Shown here: positions 8,523 to 17,960 of the stretch, piece by piece
How the letters are laid out: every line of letters begins with the position of its first letter
How positions within the stretch are numbered: the first letter of the stretch is position 1
NCBI GenBank assembly: GCA_964370765.1
Contig: CAYJKW010000009.1
Coordinates: 1 to 55,942, forward strand
DNA from: CAYJBH01 sp964370765
GTDB taxonomy: Bacteria; Bacillota; Clostridia; Oscillospirales; Ruminococcaceae
DNA: 55,942 nt
Direction of reading: 5' to 3'
Program-made: the position numbers and the translations under genes
The notes under the pieces: model-generated
Seen by the model: the letters and a program-made list of their open reading frames with translations, nothing else
Databases searched by the model: none
Told to the model about the DNA's origin: nothing

Positions 8523-9500
8523 GTGGATATATATTCAAGATACATGAAGCTAAGCGACAAAACAAATAAGTTGCTGTTTGAAAAAGGGCTAACTGACAAT
8601 GAGCTTATACTAAAGAACAACAACAGTAATTTTAGAATGAAATATTATAAAATATTTGAAAATATGTTCATTAGTTTTTTTGAAATTAGCGCTTTCGAAT
8701 TGACCGGAAACAGTGATTATAGCGACGAAAATTATATTCATTTCAATTATTGTGTGGAGGGTCGTATCGAGCTTGCGCTCGAAGATGGGTTCAACGTATG
8801 TTTAACGGCAGGTGATTTTTGTTTAAGCAGGGAAAGATCACACAACCCCTCTTTTTTTCCAACAAAAAATTATCAAGGGATTTCAATATATTTTGATACG
8901 GCTCTTTTTCCCACAAACAATTATGCGCTTCTCCAAGCGTTTAACTTAAAGTTTGAATCGTTAGGAGAACGATATTTTATTAAAAGGAATACCTCGGTGG
9001 CGAAATCCGATGATACACTTAAAAGCGTTATGCTAGACTTGTGGACAGAAAAAGAGACGGTATCGGAATTTAAGCTTAAACACTCGGCGATTTTCATTCT
9101 TAATATACTAATAAGTCACTCCTACCCAGAGGATAATCAACGTACCTACTATACACAACTACAGGCAGAAATAGCAAAAAGGGCAGAGAAAATTTTAACT
9201 GTAAATCTGCAAGAACATGTACCTATTAAAATAGTAGCAGAAAAATTTATGATAAGTGAAACAAGCCTTAAAAACTATTTCAAGGCAGTTTTTGGCGAGA
9301 ACATCTCGGAATACTTGCGGAAAATCAGAATGAAGAAAGCCGCAAAAATGCTGCGTGAGACCAAACTTTCGATTGGGGATATTTCCCACAGCGTCGGGTA
9401 CACAAAGCAAGGAAAATTTGCGGAGATTTTCAGAAGATATTACGATTTATCACCGCTTGAGTATCGTAGATATTGTAATTTAGGAAAGAAAATAAACTAA
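8523..9500 (+). CDS. AraC-family transcriptional regulator beside ECF system 1
   Basis: The C-terminal ~100 residues hold two helix-turn-helix units (VPIKIVAEKFMISETSLKNYF and LSIGDISHSVGYTKQGKFAEIFRRYY), ending in the AraC signature PLEYRRY. The N-terminal half resembles a ligand-binding cupin-like domain. I chose the GTG at 8523 (325 residues) because AGGGG lies 7 bases before it. The longer frame from ATG 8472 (342 residues) has no RBS. Divergent placement from the ECF operon suggests it activates that operon when its ligand is present, as YbtA does for yersiniabactin genes (analogy only). Confidence 0.88.
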   Translation: MDIYSRYMKLSDKTNKLLFEKGLTDNELILKNNNSNFRMKYYKIFENMFISFFEISAFELTGNSDYSDENYIHFNYCVEGRIELALEDGFNVCLTAGDFCLSRERSHNPSFFPTKNYQGISIYFDTALFPTNNYALLQAFNLKFESLGERYFIKRNTSVAKSDDTLKSVMLDLWTEKETVSEFKLKHSAIFILNILISHSYPEDNQRTYYTQLQAEIAKRAEKILTVNLQEHVPIKIVAEKFMISETSLKNYFKAVFGENISEYLRKIRMKKAAKMLRETKLSIGDISHSVGYTKQGKFAEIFRRYYDLSPLEYRRYCNLGKKIN

Positions 9501-9530
9501 CTTTGAGATTTAGGTCGAAATATAGCTAAA

Positions 9531-10475
9531 ATGAGAGTGTGGCAGATGAAAGAGCAGATAAAAGTTAATATTAATAATGTTGCACACAATGTTATGCTTG
9601 CCGGCGAGGATATCGCAAACCCTATATTATTGTGCGTTCATGGTGGGCCGGGACAAGCCGAAACAGCATATATAAAAAAATATCAAAGAGAGCTTGAAAA
9701 ACATTTTATTGTCGCAAGGCACGACCAAAGAGGTGCGGGGTTCACGGGATGGAAAAATGTTGAGGCAAATTCATTGAATGTTGAAAATCTCGTTGCAGAT
9801 ACAATTAAAATTACCGAATTTTTATTAATAAAATTCGGTAAGCAAAGGATATATATTATGGGGCACTCGTGGGGTAGTATTATAGCTGTTTTGGCTGTTA
9901 AGAATACTCCTCAATATTACTGTTCATACATAGGTGTCAGCCAGGTTGTAGACTATAACGAGGCAGTTAAACAAGGGTACTCTATTATGGTTGAACAAGC
10001 TAAAAAGCAGAACAAATATGATGTTAAAAAACTATTAAGTAGAATAGGCGCACCACCTTATACAAGAAAAAAATACTCAACATATAGTCGCTGTATCGGA
10101 AAAATGGCGGGTTTTATAAAGACGAAACCGAAATATGGAATTACAAAATCGATTTTAACATCAACTGAATATTCTTTAGCAGATAAAATATATTACTATC
10201 TTAATGCGATGAAAAGTGCAAAGGTGATATTTAAAACAGGAATTGACATTAATATTTCAGAACAGGTAAAGGAACTAAAAATACCTGTAATCTTTATTTC
10301 CGGCAGACATGATATAAGCACACCACTTGTATTGGTCGAAAAATTTTATCAAAATCTAATTTCACCTCAAAAGCAGTTGTTTATTATGGAAAACTCAGCA
10401 CATATGCCACAGGTTGAAGAGTATAATCGGTTTGAAGAAATTATTCTATCAGTAAAAAACAGCTATACAGAATGA
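9531..10475 (+). CDS. Alpha/beta hydrolase, proline-iminopeptidase-like
   Basis: Up to 314 residues. The oxyanion-hole motif is HGGPGQ, the nucleophile elbow GHSWGS, a candidate acid Asp lies in SGRHDIS and a candidate base His in NSAHMPQ. Together these make a complete catalytic triad in the order expected for the family. The HGGPG motif is typical of prolyl aminopeptidases and related amide or ester hydrolases. The ATG at 9546 is an alternative start. It follows the AraC gene by 30 bases in the same direction, so the two are probably cotranscribed. A role in processing the ligand imported by ECF system 1 is inference. Confidence 0.88.
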   Translation: MRVWQMKEQIKVNINNVAHNVMLAGEDIANPILLCVHGGPGQAETAYIKKYQRELEKHFIVARHDQRGAGFTGWKNVEANSLNVENLVADTIKITEFLLIKFGKQRIYIMGHSWGSIIAVLAVKNTPQYYCSYIGVSQVVDYNEAVKQGYSIMVEQAKKQNKYDVKKLLSRIGAPPYTRKKYSTYSRCIGKMAGFIKTKPKYGITKSILTSTEYSLADKIYYYLNAMKSAKVIFKTGIDINISEQVKELKIPVIFISGRHDISTPLVLVEKFYQNLISPQKQLFIMENSAHMPQVEEYNRFEEIILSVKNSYTE

Positions 10476-11323
10476 CTATGTTCAGTAGCTGCTGAATATA
10501 TGAATTTTTCACAAACTACTTCACATATTCTTTGTGTTTGGAAAAGGTGTACAAAATGGGAACAGTCAAGCCGAATAACATTCGCAGTAACAATTTTCTC
10601 TAAAACTTTATTATAGGTGCTTACATACAAATCTTTGTCGATACCGGTATCCTCTCCGTTTGACACGAACAACAACATCGGTACCGATAGGGGAAGTAGG
10701 GAAGATGCTGTTTTAATATTCTGCTTTAGATATACACCTTCATTTATCATATCACGGCTCATTGTTTTTTTGTAAAAAAGTTTTACATATAAATCTTTTT
10801 CATCTTCGTTTAAATTACCGTATTTGTAAGTTTCGGTGTGGGCAAGTTTTGGGAAAAGACGTGCGATACCGCTTCGCATTACAAAACCTGAAAATGTTAA
10901 AAAAGGTACACTGAACTTGTACTGTTGCATTATCTCGGGGAAGGACATGTCAAGCCCTACAATCGCCGAAATTTCTTTGGGATAGCTGCCTGCCCAAAAG
11001 ATAGCCTCAAGCCCTGAAATTGATAGTGGGCAAAGGATATAAGGCGGCATGATTCCACACCTTTTAAGAGCTGCTCTTTGCTCGTTTACCATAGTTTGCA
11101 AATCTCTGTTTGAGTTTGAGACAGCACTGAATCCATACCCAGGTTTTTCGATTACAACCGTTTTAAATCTATTGTTTAACCGATTGCAAAGACCTTTAAA
11201 ATCCAGTATCGGTGAACAGCTCCCAAAACCGGACATAAACACAAGTGTTTTATCACTTTCGCCTGCTGAATAAATATTTAGTTTTACACCATCAATATCT
11301 ACGGGTTCACCCATCTTTTCCAT
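10463..11323 (-). CDS. Alpha/beta hydrolase with unusual nucleophile elbow
   Basis: 286 residues from the ATG at 11321-11323, chosen because TTAGGAG lies 5 bases before it; an upstream ATG at 11359 has no RBS. The fold signature is GFGSCSP near the N-terminus, then YILCPLSISGLEA where family members have GHSxGG. Ser is kept, but the flanking Gly become Pro and Ser. The C-terminal DCSHF supplies a candidate His. It may be an active esterase with an altered elbow or a non-catalytic member. Its end overlaps the convergent hydrolase by 13 bases. Confidence 0.83.
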   Translation of the reverse strand: MEKMGEPVDIDGVKLNIYSAGESDKTLVFMSGFGSCSPILDFKGLCNRLNNRFKTVVIEKPGYGFSAVSNSNRDLQTMVNEQRAALKRCGIMPPYILCPLSISGLEAIFWAGSYPKEISAIVGLDMSFPEIMQQYKFSVPFLTFSGFVMRSGIARLFPKLAHTETYKYGNLNEDEKDLYVKLFYKKTMSRDMINEGVYLKQNIKTASSLLPLSVPMLLFVSNGEDTGIDKDLYVSTYNKVLEKIVTANVIRLDCSHFVHLFQTQRICEVVCEKFIYSAATEHSHSV

Positions 11324-11368
11324 AATTACTCCTAAAATATTGTTTAAAGGCGTGTGCAATCACACTAT

Positions 11369-11398
11369 GCTATACTTATCTATAATCGAAAATGTCAA
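11369..11398 (-). promoter_or_regulatory. Promoter for the 10463-11323 hydrolase
   Basis: Minus-strand TTGACA (11393-11398), an 18-base spacer and TATAGC (11369-11374), about 46 bases before the start codon. Confidence 0.55.
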
Positions 11399-11413
11399 AA
11401 ATAAAACCTGTTG

Positions 11414-11599
11414 CTACTCTTCGGTAAGCTTATCTGCCTGTGTGACATCATGATGATGCTTTCCACAACAATCGCCGTTTGCATGATGGTTTTGATGTTC
11501 CTCGGTATGGTGGTGCTTGTGCTTGCCACAGCATTTGTGTACAGGTTTATTACCGGCGCAGTCGCTGTAATTTTTTAAGTTTGCAAACTTGTTTGTCAT
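11414..11599 (-). CDS. Small Cys/His-rich putative metal-binding protein
   Basis: 61 residues with two CCGKHxHH clusters (CCGKHKHHH and CCGKHHHD) and further Cys and His, 15 His and 5 Cys in all. There is no signal peptide, so it is probably cytoplasmic. The composition suggests binding of soft or transition metal ions such as nickel, copper or zinc; the ion is not knowable from sequence. It starts 10 bases after the stop of the 179-residue Cys-rich protein, with an RBS (AAGGAG), so the two form an operon. The family was not recognised. Confidence 0.75.
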   Translation of the reverse strand: MTNKFANLKNYSDCAGNKPVHKCCGKHKHHHTEEHQNHHANGDCCGKHHHDVTQADKLTEE

Positions 11600-11609
11600 T
11601 TTTATCTCC

Positions 11610-12149
11610 TTAAATTATATCATCGAATAATTCAGTACAAGCCGCTGTAGCTGCCATGCTACCCTTTTCTATGGTGGCAGTATCTCCCATAAAGGCAACC
11701 TGATTTGACGATATCTCGCTAATCATATTTTTGTAGAATGCAAAAATATCACTGTTATAGTATTCGGTGTAATCACAGTTCTGCAACGGGATGTCAAAAT
11801 CAAGGGTTATAAAACCGTCACTCTCTAATTTATCAAGCATTGTACCCATCATCTGAATTTTCTCAAAAGAGTCGCTAACATCTTCAATATAAGCCGGCGA
11901 AAGTGACACTTTTCTAAACACTGGATTTTCACTGCTAAGCATAACAAACTGCACCACCGGCAAATATTGATGTGCCACAAGATAGGATAGGAAAATTTGC
12001 TCCTTGTCGTTAAGCATATCGAGCGAAAGTTCTGTGCCATGTTCTTTAGGTGTAAACACTTCGGTGCGACGTACTGTACAAGCTGTTGGTGCATTGACTT
12101 TCATTGGGCAGGCACATTTATTACAGCCGCCACTGCAATTATCATTCAT
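11610..12149 (-). CDS. Hypothetical protein with Cys-rich N-terminus
   Basis: 179 residues. The first 24 residues contain six Cys (MNDNCSGGCNKCACP then TACTV), which could ligate a metal or an iron-sulfur cluster. The rest is soluble, mixed helix/strand, with no signal peptide, membrane segment or catalytic motif that I recognise. It is cotranscribed with the His-rich protein from a strong promoter that carries the dyad shared with ECF systems 1 and 2. Linkage to the importers suggests a role in metal handling or sensing (inference). Confidence 0.78.
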   Translation of the reverse strand: MNDNCSGGCNKCACPMKVNAPTACTVRRTEVFTPKEHGTELSLDMLNDKEQIFLSYLVAHQYLPVVQFVMLSSENPVFRKVSLSPAYIEDVSDSFEKIQMMGTMLDKLESDGFITLDFDIPLQNCDYTEYYNSDIFAFYKNMISEISSNQVAFMGDTATIEKGSMAATAACTELFDDII

Positions 12150-12274
12150 TATTATTTTTTCCTTGTTTATAGCTTGTAGATTAAAATCATGATGTGAATT
12201 TTGTTAGTGGCAATGTGCATTGCCTGCTATCAGTGTTTCTATGACAGTTAATATTAGCCCCTTTTAGAAACTGA

Positions 12275-12325
12275 GTTAGGAATAACTAATATGTAAAAAA
12301 TATCACTTTTCTCTTTGTTTGTCAA
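12275..12325 (-). promoter_or_regulatory. Promoter and dyad of the Cys/His-rich operon
   Basis: Minus-strand TTGACA (12320-12325), exactly 17 bases, then TATTTT (12297-12302). GTTAG-N6-CTAAT (12275-12290) lies just downstream, about where transcription would start, matching the dyad position in ECF system 1. Confidence 0.7.
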
Positions 12326-12403
12326 GACATATATTATCTTACAATACGTATACTAATCCCAATTGTCACATGCATAATACCACCGATAAAATAGTTTACA
12401 TAA

Positions 12404-14140
12404 TTATTTTGCCAGTTCCCATGATGCCGCAGTGGTACGCTTTTTCCAGAGTTCTTTGTAAAGCCCTTCATTTTTTAGTAGTTCATCATGACTGCCCTGC
12501 TCGCTGATTTCACCGTCGTTAACCACTACAATATTATCGGCATGTTTGATACTGGAGAGCTTATGTGCAATAACTATCAAAGTTTTTTCCTTAACAAGCT
12601 CGTTTATTGCCTCCTGAATATACCTCTCGTTATCGAGGTCGATTGAAGCGGTTGCCTCGTCGAGAAGAATAATAGGCGCATCCTTTAAAATTGCCCTTGC
12701 AATAGAGATACGCTGTTTTTCACCACCGGATAGGGAAGAGCCACCGCTTGTTACCATAGTATCGAAACCATCCGGTAAAGCCATTATGAAATCATAGCAT
12801 CTCGCCTTTTTTGTCGCCTCGATAATCTCATCTTTGTTCGCACCCTCTTTTCCGAGAGCGATGTTATTATAAATTGTGTCGTTAAAAAGATACACCTTTT
12901 GAAACACCATGCTGATGTGTTTGTACAGCTCTTCGGTGCTTATTTTACTTATGTCTACACCGCCGATAGTAACCACACCGGAGTTCACATCCCAAAACCT
13001 TGCAATTAGGTTGGTTATTGTGGTTTTACCGCTACCACTTCTACCGACAAATGCTGTCATCTTATTTTTAGGGATTTTAAGATTAATTCCTTTTAGTATC
13101 TCCTTTTCACCGTAGGAAAAACGTACGTCCTTAAACTCGATATTATAGTCGGTTATCTTTGTGTCGATAAAATTTTCGTCAATCGCTTTTATCTTGGAGA
13201 GGTCGTCATATCGGTCAAGTGCCGCTTTAGACATGTTTAAAAGTGAAATCTGCATACCTATTGCATTTATAGGGGCAAACGCACCCATAGAAAAGATTAT
13301 AACCATTACCATATAAGGCAATAGTTCGGCAACATTACCACCACTATATGCACTCATGGCGACTATTGCGGCGGTTCCTAAACCGGTTAAGGACAGTATA
13401 GCTATTATATAAGGGATAGCTGTTTTTTCAAAACCTATATTTAATACTTTTGCTTTTTTAAATGCGTTTTCGGTTTTGGCGAAACGATCGCCCTCTAAAT
13501 TAAACGCCTTGATAACCGGCATGCCACTGACATACTCTATAACTGCTTCTGCTAAATCTTTTGTCGCCTCACGCTGTTTTTGTCCCTCTACTATAGTCTT
13601 GTTATAATATGCTTTTAGCACAAAGTATGAAACAATCCCCATTATAATATAAATAATAGATAGACTCGGATTGACGAATATTAAAACTAAAATCGATACC
13701 GCAATGCTAAAGAGTGACGAGGTGAGTATTCCCATTGCACCCATACCGTACTGTTCGATAAAGCTTAAATCATTTGCAAACACCGAAGTTAAATTTCCGA
13801 CATTATTATCCGAGAAAAAGCCCATCTCAAACCGCTTTACACGCTCACCTGTTATCAAGCGTTGCTCTGCAAAGGTGAATATACCCATGCCCTGTTCTAA
13901 AATGTTGTTAATATATTTCAGTATTGTTCTTACAGTCACACCTACAATTAGTGCAACAAGCAGTATAAGCCATGTGTTTTCGGCAATGTTTCCGCCTATT
14001 ATTAAATATAGCGCATAGCCTATAGCAAATACCGGAATGTTAGCTAAAAGACTGTCAATAAAGGATAGGAAATAGGAGGCAATAATTTTCTTTTTTCGCT
14101 CACCCGAGAGCTTTAAAACTCCTTTTATTAGATCAAACAT
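12404..14140 (-). CDS. ABC transporter, fused membrane/ATPase half-exporter fold (second of pair)
   Basis: 578 residues: six hydrophobic helices in the first ~320, then an ATPase domain with Walker A GRSGSGKTT, signature LSGGEKQRISIARA and Walker B IILLDEATASID. This is the type IV (exporter-fold) half-transporter layout. It starts on the stop of its partner at 14140-15876, forming a heterodimer pair. It is the last gene of a five-gene operon headed by ECF system 2. Pairs of this type beside iron-uptake genes (YbtPQ, IrtAB) import siderophores despite the exporter fold (knowledge); that role here is inference. Confidence 0.92.
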   Translation of the reverse strand: MFDLIKGVLKLSGERKKKIIASYFLSFIDSLLANIPVFAIGYALYLIIGGNIAENTWLILLVALIVGVTVRTILKYINNILEQGMGIFTFAEQRLITGERVKRFEMGFFSDNNVGNLTSVFANDLSFIEQYGMGAMGILTSSLFSIAVSILVLIFVNPSLSIIYIIMGIVSYFVLKAYYNKTIVEGQKQREATKDLAEAVIEYVSGMPVIKAFNLEGDRFAKTENAFKKAKVLNIGFEKTAIPYIIAILSLTGLGTAAIVAMSAYSGGNVAELLPYMVMVIIFSMGAFAPINAIGMQISLLNMSKAALDRYDDLSKIKAIDENFIDTKITDYNIEFKDVRFSYGEKEILKGINLKIPKNKMTAFVGRSGSGKTTITNLIARFWDVNSGVVTIGGVDISKISTEELYKHISMVFQKVYLFNDTIYNNIALGKEGANKDEIIEATKKARCYDFIMALPDGFDTMVTSGGSSLSGGEKQRISIARAILKDAPIILLDEATASIDLDNERYIQEAINELVKEKTLIVIAHKLSSIKHADNIVVVNDGEISEQGSHDELLKNEGLYKELWKKRTTAASWELAK

Positions 14141-15876
14141 TATTTAGTACCTCCGATAGTCCATTCTACCGTCCTTACACTCTGCTCCCACAATTTTTTG
14201 TAGGTTGCCGATGTAGTGAGCAGTTCGTCGTGACTGCCCTGTGCTTCAACATCACCTTTGTTTATCACTGCAATACTGTCCGCCTTTGTTATAGTGGTAA
14301 GACGATGTGCAATTACTATTACGGTCTTATCCTTTAACAGATTGGAGAGGGCTGTTTGTATTAAATCTTCGTTTTCTGAATCGGTGTGTGCAGTTGCCTC
14401 GTCTAAAATTACTATCGGTGCATTCTTTAACATTGCTCTTGCTATGGTGATGCGTTGGCGTTCACCGCCGGATAGTTTACCGCCAAGCGTGCCAACATTA
14501 GTGTCGTACCCGTTTTCCAGCGCCGAGATGAAGTCGTGGCAACAGGAATTTTTACAGGCGGCTATGACCTCATCTTTCGTTACACCCTCTTTTCCCATTA
14601 AAAGATTGTTCATTATACTATCATCAAACAAAATATTATCCTGTGAAACATAAGATATCATGGACATAAGTTTTTTGTTTGTAAACTCCCTTATGTCGAT
14701 ACCGCCTACCGTAATTTTACCGTCCGATACGTCCCAAAAATGTACAATCAATTTTGCTATGGTGCTTTTACCACATCCGCTCTCGCCTACGAGTGCTACA
14801 AGTTCCCCCTGTTTAAACGTTACATTCAGCCCGTGCAAAACTTCGGTATCCTCGTTATAGGAAAATCGAACATTTTCAAAGGTGATGTCAAAATTGCTTG
14901 GACTATCGGTCTTATCTCCTGTGGCAATGGGCTCTGCGGCAAACGTTGCATCAATCTTTTCAATTGCATAGCCAACCTGCGGTATTACCGGCAAAAAGGA
15001 CATTAGCTTGATTAGTGGTGAGGAGAGCGATAAGTTTAAAAGCATTGTCAATATCAAAACATCCAGTTTAATACTGCCGTTTTGATAAAAGATGATACCA
15101 ATAGGCAGTGCAAGCAGTACCGTACAGGGCATAACGGCATTCATTATAGACATGTCACGCCAGCAGGCTATGTACCAGTTGTAGGTTAAATCTCTTGCAT
15201 GCAAAACAGCCTGTTTCAGTTTTTCAAAGGAGCCGGAGGTTTTGCCAAATACCTTTACGACCTCCATGCCACCGACATACTCTATTATGCTTCCGTTCAT
15301 ATTATCAAGTGCAGCAAAGTATTTCGGCATTCTTTTCATACCGACGCTCATCATGGACATCATAGGGATGATACCCGCCAAAATTATAGCAAAGGATAAA
15401 AGCCCAAGTCGCCAATCTAAAACAAAAATATAGATGTAGGTCACAAGAACGATAAAGATGTTGGGAATACCCTCCGGTATCATGTGAGCGACAAGATTTT
15501 CGAGAAGGTCGACATCCTCGACAAAACCTTTTTTGTATTTGCCGACACCGTTGTGTTCAATAAAACCGAGTGGGTGCTGCATCATATCCTTTGCTTTGGA
15601 TTTTCTAATGTTATATAGAATACCAAAAGCGGCTACATGGGAGTTTGCAAGTCCTATCCCCATTGTGATTGCCTTTAGGGCAAGTGCTCCGAAAATTATG
15701 CTGCAGATTATGAAGATGTGACCTACTCCTACTACTGACCTCTCTACCAGCGACACAGCTATATTGCTTAGTGCAAGATACGGTAAAACACCGAACAGAA
15801 CACTTAAAAACAAAAAGAGCAGTGCACTGTACATATTCTTTTTAAGTTCACCGGCATAAGCGAAAACTTTACCCAT
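14140..15876 (-). CDS. ABC transporter, fused membrane/ATPase half-exporter fold (first of pair)
   Basis: 578 residues, the same length as its partner. The N-terminal transmembrane domain is followed by an ATPase with Walker A GESGCGKST, signature LSGGERQRITIARA and Walker B IVILDEATAHTD. Start and end overlap neighbours by 8 and 1 bases. Both halves look catalytically complete, except that TAHTD here replaces the TAxxD pattern TASID of the partner, a conservative difference. Confidence 0.92.
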   Translation of the reverse strand: MGKVFAYAGELKKNMYSALLFLFLSVLFGVLPYLALSNIAVSLVERSVVGVGHIFIICSIIFGALALKAITMGIGLANSHVAAFGILYNIRKSKAKDMMQHPLGFIEHNGVGKYKKGFVEDVDLLENLVAHMIPEGIPNIFIVLVTYIYIFVLDWRLGLLSFAIILAGIIPMMSMMSVGMKRMPKYFAALDNMNGSIIEYVGGMEVVKVFGKTSGSFEKLKQAVLHARDLTYNWYIACWRDMSIMNAVMPCTVLLALPIGIIFYQNGSIKLDVLILTMLLNLSLSSPLIKLMSFLPVIPQVGYAIEKIDATFAAEPIATGDKTDSPSNFDITFENVRFSYNEDTEVLHGLNVTFKQGELVALVGESGCGKSTIAKLIVHFWDVSDGKITVGGIDIREFTNKKLMSMISYVSQDNILFDDSIMNNLLMGKEGVTKDEVIAACKNSCCHDFISALENGYDTNVGTLGGKLSGGERQRITIARAMLKNAPIVILDEATAHTDSENEDLIQTALSNLLKDKTVIVIAHRLTTITKADSIAVINKGDVEAQGSHDELLTTSATYKKLWEQSVRTVEWTIGGTK

Positions 15877-17293
15877 TTTGAATACTCCTTTCTATATTAT
15901 AAAATGCGGCTACATTGGATTTACCAAAATTAATCTCATAGTCGCAACATCGGTTGATAAATTCATTGTCGTGGGTTACAACACAAACTATTTCGGCTGT
16001 CTTTGCAACTTCTTCGATCAAAGCGGATACCCTTTCCATGCTATCAAAATCAAGCCCGCTTGTTGGCTCGTCAAAAAACATATATTTCTTGTTTAAAAAT
16101 AGTGCAGTAGAAATAGCTACTCGCTGTTTTTGACCGCCCGAAAGGGAAAAGGGGTGTTCCTCTCTTTTGTCCAATAGGTTAAGTGACATTAATATTTCAA
16201 GTGCACGTTTTTCATTTTCCGGGGTGTCTTTTTCTACCAGTTCATCGTAGACAGACTCGCAGGAGAGTTGGCTGTTCACGTCCTGCATTACGATAAAGCA
16301 TCTTCTTATACGCTCTCTTTTAGATAATATTTTTTCGTCCGTTATTACTGCATCTGCTTTCATAATTCCGGAAAAAGTTTTTACAAATGTGCTTTTTCCT
16401 GCACCGTTAATACCGGTTATTGCCACGATACAGTGCTTTGGAATACTTAAATCTGTGATATCGAGCAATGTTTCATTTTTTCTTTTGCAGAATAACTTTT
16501 TTACATTTATACACTCTTTGTTAGCTATGTTAAATGGCCCTCTCGGTATGGTTGGTGCGGTTATGCTGCGTAGTCCCATTGAGTGCAATTTTTGTTCACT
16601 AAGGAGCAGGAATTCGTCCTTAGTAAAAATTTCATCAATCCTGCCGTTTTCCATATGAAAAACCCTATCGCATAACTCAAGGGCATAATAAATTCTATGT
16701 TCGGCAATTATTACGGTTGCGCCACTCTTTTTTATTGTTAGTAAAGCGTCCTTTAATTCTTTAATTCCGGTGGCATCAAGGTTTGCACTCGGCTCGTCCA
16801 GTACATAAATGTCAGGCAAGCTCATATGCACCGATGCACAGGCAAGTCGTTGCATCTCTCCACCCGAGAGGGTGAGCACATTTTTTTGTAGAATGTTTTC
16901 TATCCTAAATTCCTTTACCGTCTCATTTTCACGGCGCCTTATCTCATCAATCGGCAACGCTTGGTTTGAGGGGCCGAATGTTAATTCATCTTGGACATTC
17001 AGATGAAAAAACTGTGATTTTGGATTTTGGAAAACGGTGCCGACCTTTTTTGAAAGTTGCTGCACTGTCTGCCCTTTTATATTTTCACCGTCGATAACTA
17101 TTTCACCGGACAAATTACCTTTGTAATACTGCGGAATAATACCGTTTATCGCCTGCAATACACTGGATTTACCTGAGCCGCTTTTACCTGTAAGCAGTAT
17201 AAACTCGCCCTTGTTAACGCTAAAGCTTAGGTTGTTAAGTGCACCGTCTGTCTTTTCGCCGTAGGAATAGCTGACATTATTAAAATCTATCAT
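15869..17293 (-). CDS. ECF transporter fused double ATPase (system 2)
   Basis: 474 residues with two ABC ATPase halves. The first has Walker A GKSGSGKSS, signature LSGGEMQRLA and Walker B YVLDEPSANLD. The second has GINGAGKST, LSGGQKQRVAIS and MFFDEPTSGLD. It overlaps the T gene by 14 bases and the next ABC gene by 8. It energises the S/T pair encoded just upstream. Confidence 0.93.
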   Translation of the reverse strand: MIDFNNVSYSYGEKTDGALNNLSFSVNKGEFILLTGKSGSGKSSVLQAINGIIPQYYKGNLSGEIVIDGENIKGQTVQQLSKKVGTVFQNPKSQFFHLNVQDELTFGPSNQALPIDEIRRRENETVKEFRIENILQKNVLTLSGGEMQRLACASVHMSLPDIYVLDEPSANLDATGIKELKDALLTIKKSGATVIIAEHRIYYALELCDRVFHMENGRIDEIFTKDEFLLLSEQKLHSMGLRSITAPTIPRGPFNIANKECINVKKLFCKRKNETLLDITDLSIPKHCIVAITGINGAGKSTFVKTFSGIMKADAVITDEKILSKRERIRRCFIVMQDVNSQLSCESVYDELVEKDTPENEKRALEILMSLNLLDKREEHPFSLSGGQKQRVAISTALFLNKKYMFFDEPTSGLDFDSMERVSALIEEVAKTAEIVCVVTHDNEFINRCCDYEINFGKSNVAAFYNIERSIQNG

Positions 17294-17960
17294 TATACCA
17301 CCTCAATGCTATTAAACCTACTAAAACAGCCAATGTAAAATAGTCAAACAACCGAAAACGTGAATCATGCATTATGGTGCTGTGCTTGCTAAGGCCCATA
17401 CCCTTTGTCATGGCGGCAATTGTTAGTGATTCACTTGTCCTGACTGAGCTAAATAACAGCGGTACATAGATGTTCATTATCTTGTTGAAAATATTTGTTG
17501 AACGTCCTCGCAGTGTCATGGAGGCTCTGATATTATTCATTTCGCTGTACAAGGTAGGTATAAACCTTACCAACACTATAATTGGAATAAGTACTGCCTG
17601 CGGTACCTTCCAACGTGAAAAGGCGGCAATAGATTCGCTAATGTTTATAGTTCCAATAAAAAGTATGCCGTAAAGTATAGTTGGGTAAAACACCAAAATG
17701 CTTGTAAATGCGGTACCGATAGTTGATACAAATTCGATTGGGAGGAGCGGCAGAGTCGCACTTAAAACCTCAACAAACACAAACAAGATACAGGCTTTTA
17801 CGCCTATCTTTATATACCCTGAACAAAAGATAAGAACTATGGCGAAAATGCTAGCTATCGACACATAGATATAATCACCGCCCATATAGTAAAGAGCGTT
17901 TATCATAATTATGAGCAACAATTTTGTGCGGGGGTCTAACTTGAACAGTGCCTTTTGCAT
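17280..17960 (-). CDS. ECF transporter T component (system 2)
   Basis: 226 residues, hydrophobic, with LDPRTKL near the N-terminus and coupling motifs ASMTLRGR and MTKGMGLS. Its start overlaps the S gene stop by one base. The second coupling motif reads TKG rather than the TRG of the other three systems, the only visible deviation. Confidence 0.91.
   Translation of the reverse strand: MQKALFKLDPRTKLLLIIMINALYYMGGDYIYVSIASIFAIVLIFCSGYIKIGVKACILFVFVEVLSATLPLLPIEFVSTIGTAFTSILVFYPTILYGILFIGTINISESIAAFSRWKVPQAVLIPIIVLVRFIPTLYSEMNNIRASMTLRGRSTNIFNKIMNIYVPLLFSSVRTSESLTIAAMTKGMGLSKHSTIMHDSRFRLFDYFTLAVLVGLIALRWYNDRF

Noticed and set aside
13671..14018. 115-residue plus-strand frame opposite the ABC transporter
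   Set aside because: Antisense shadow of a clear transmembrane domain; no promoter or RBS.
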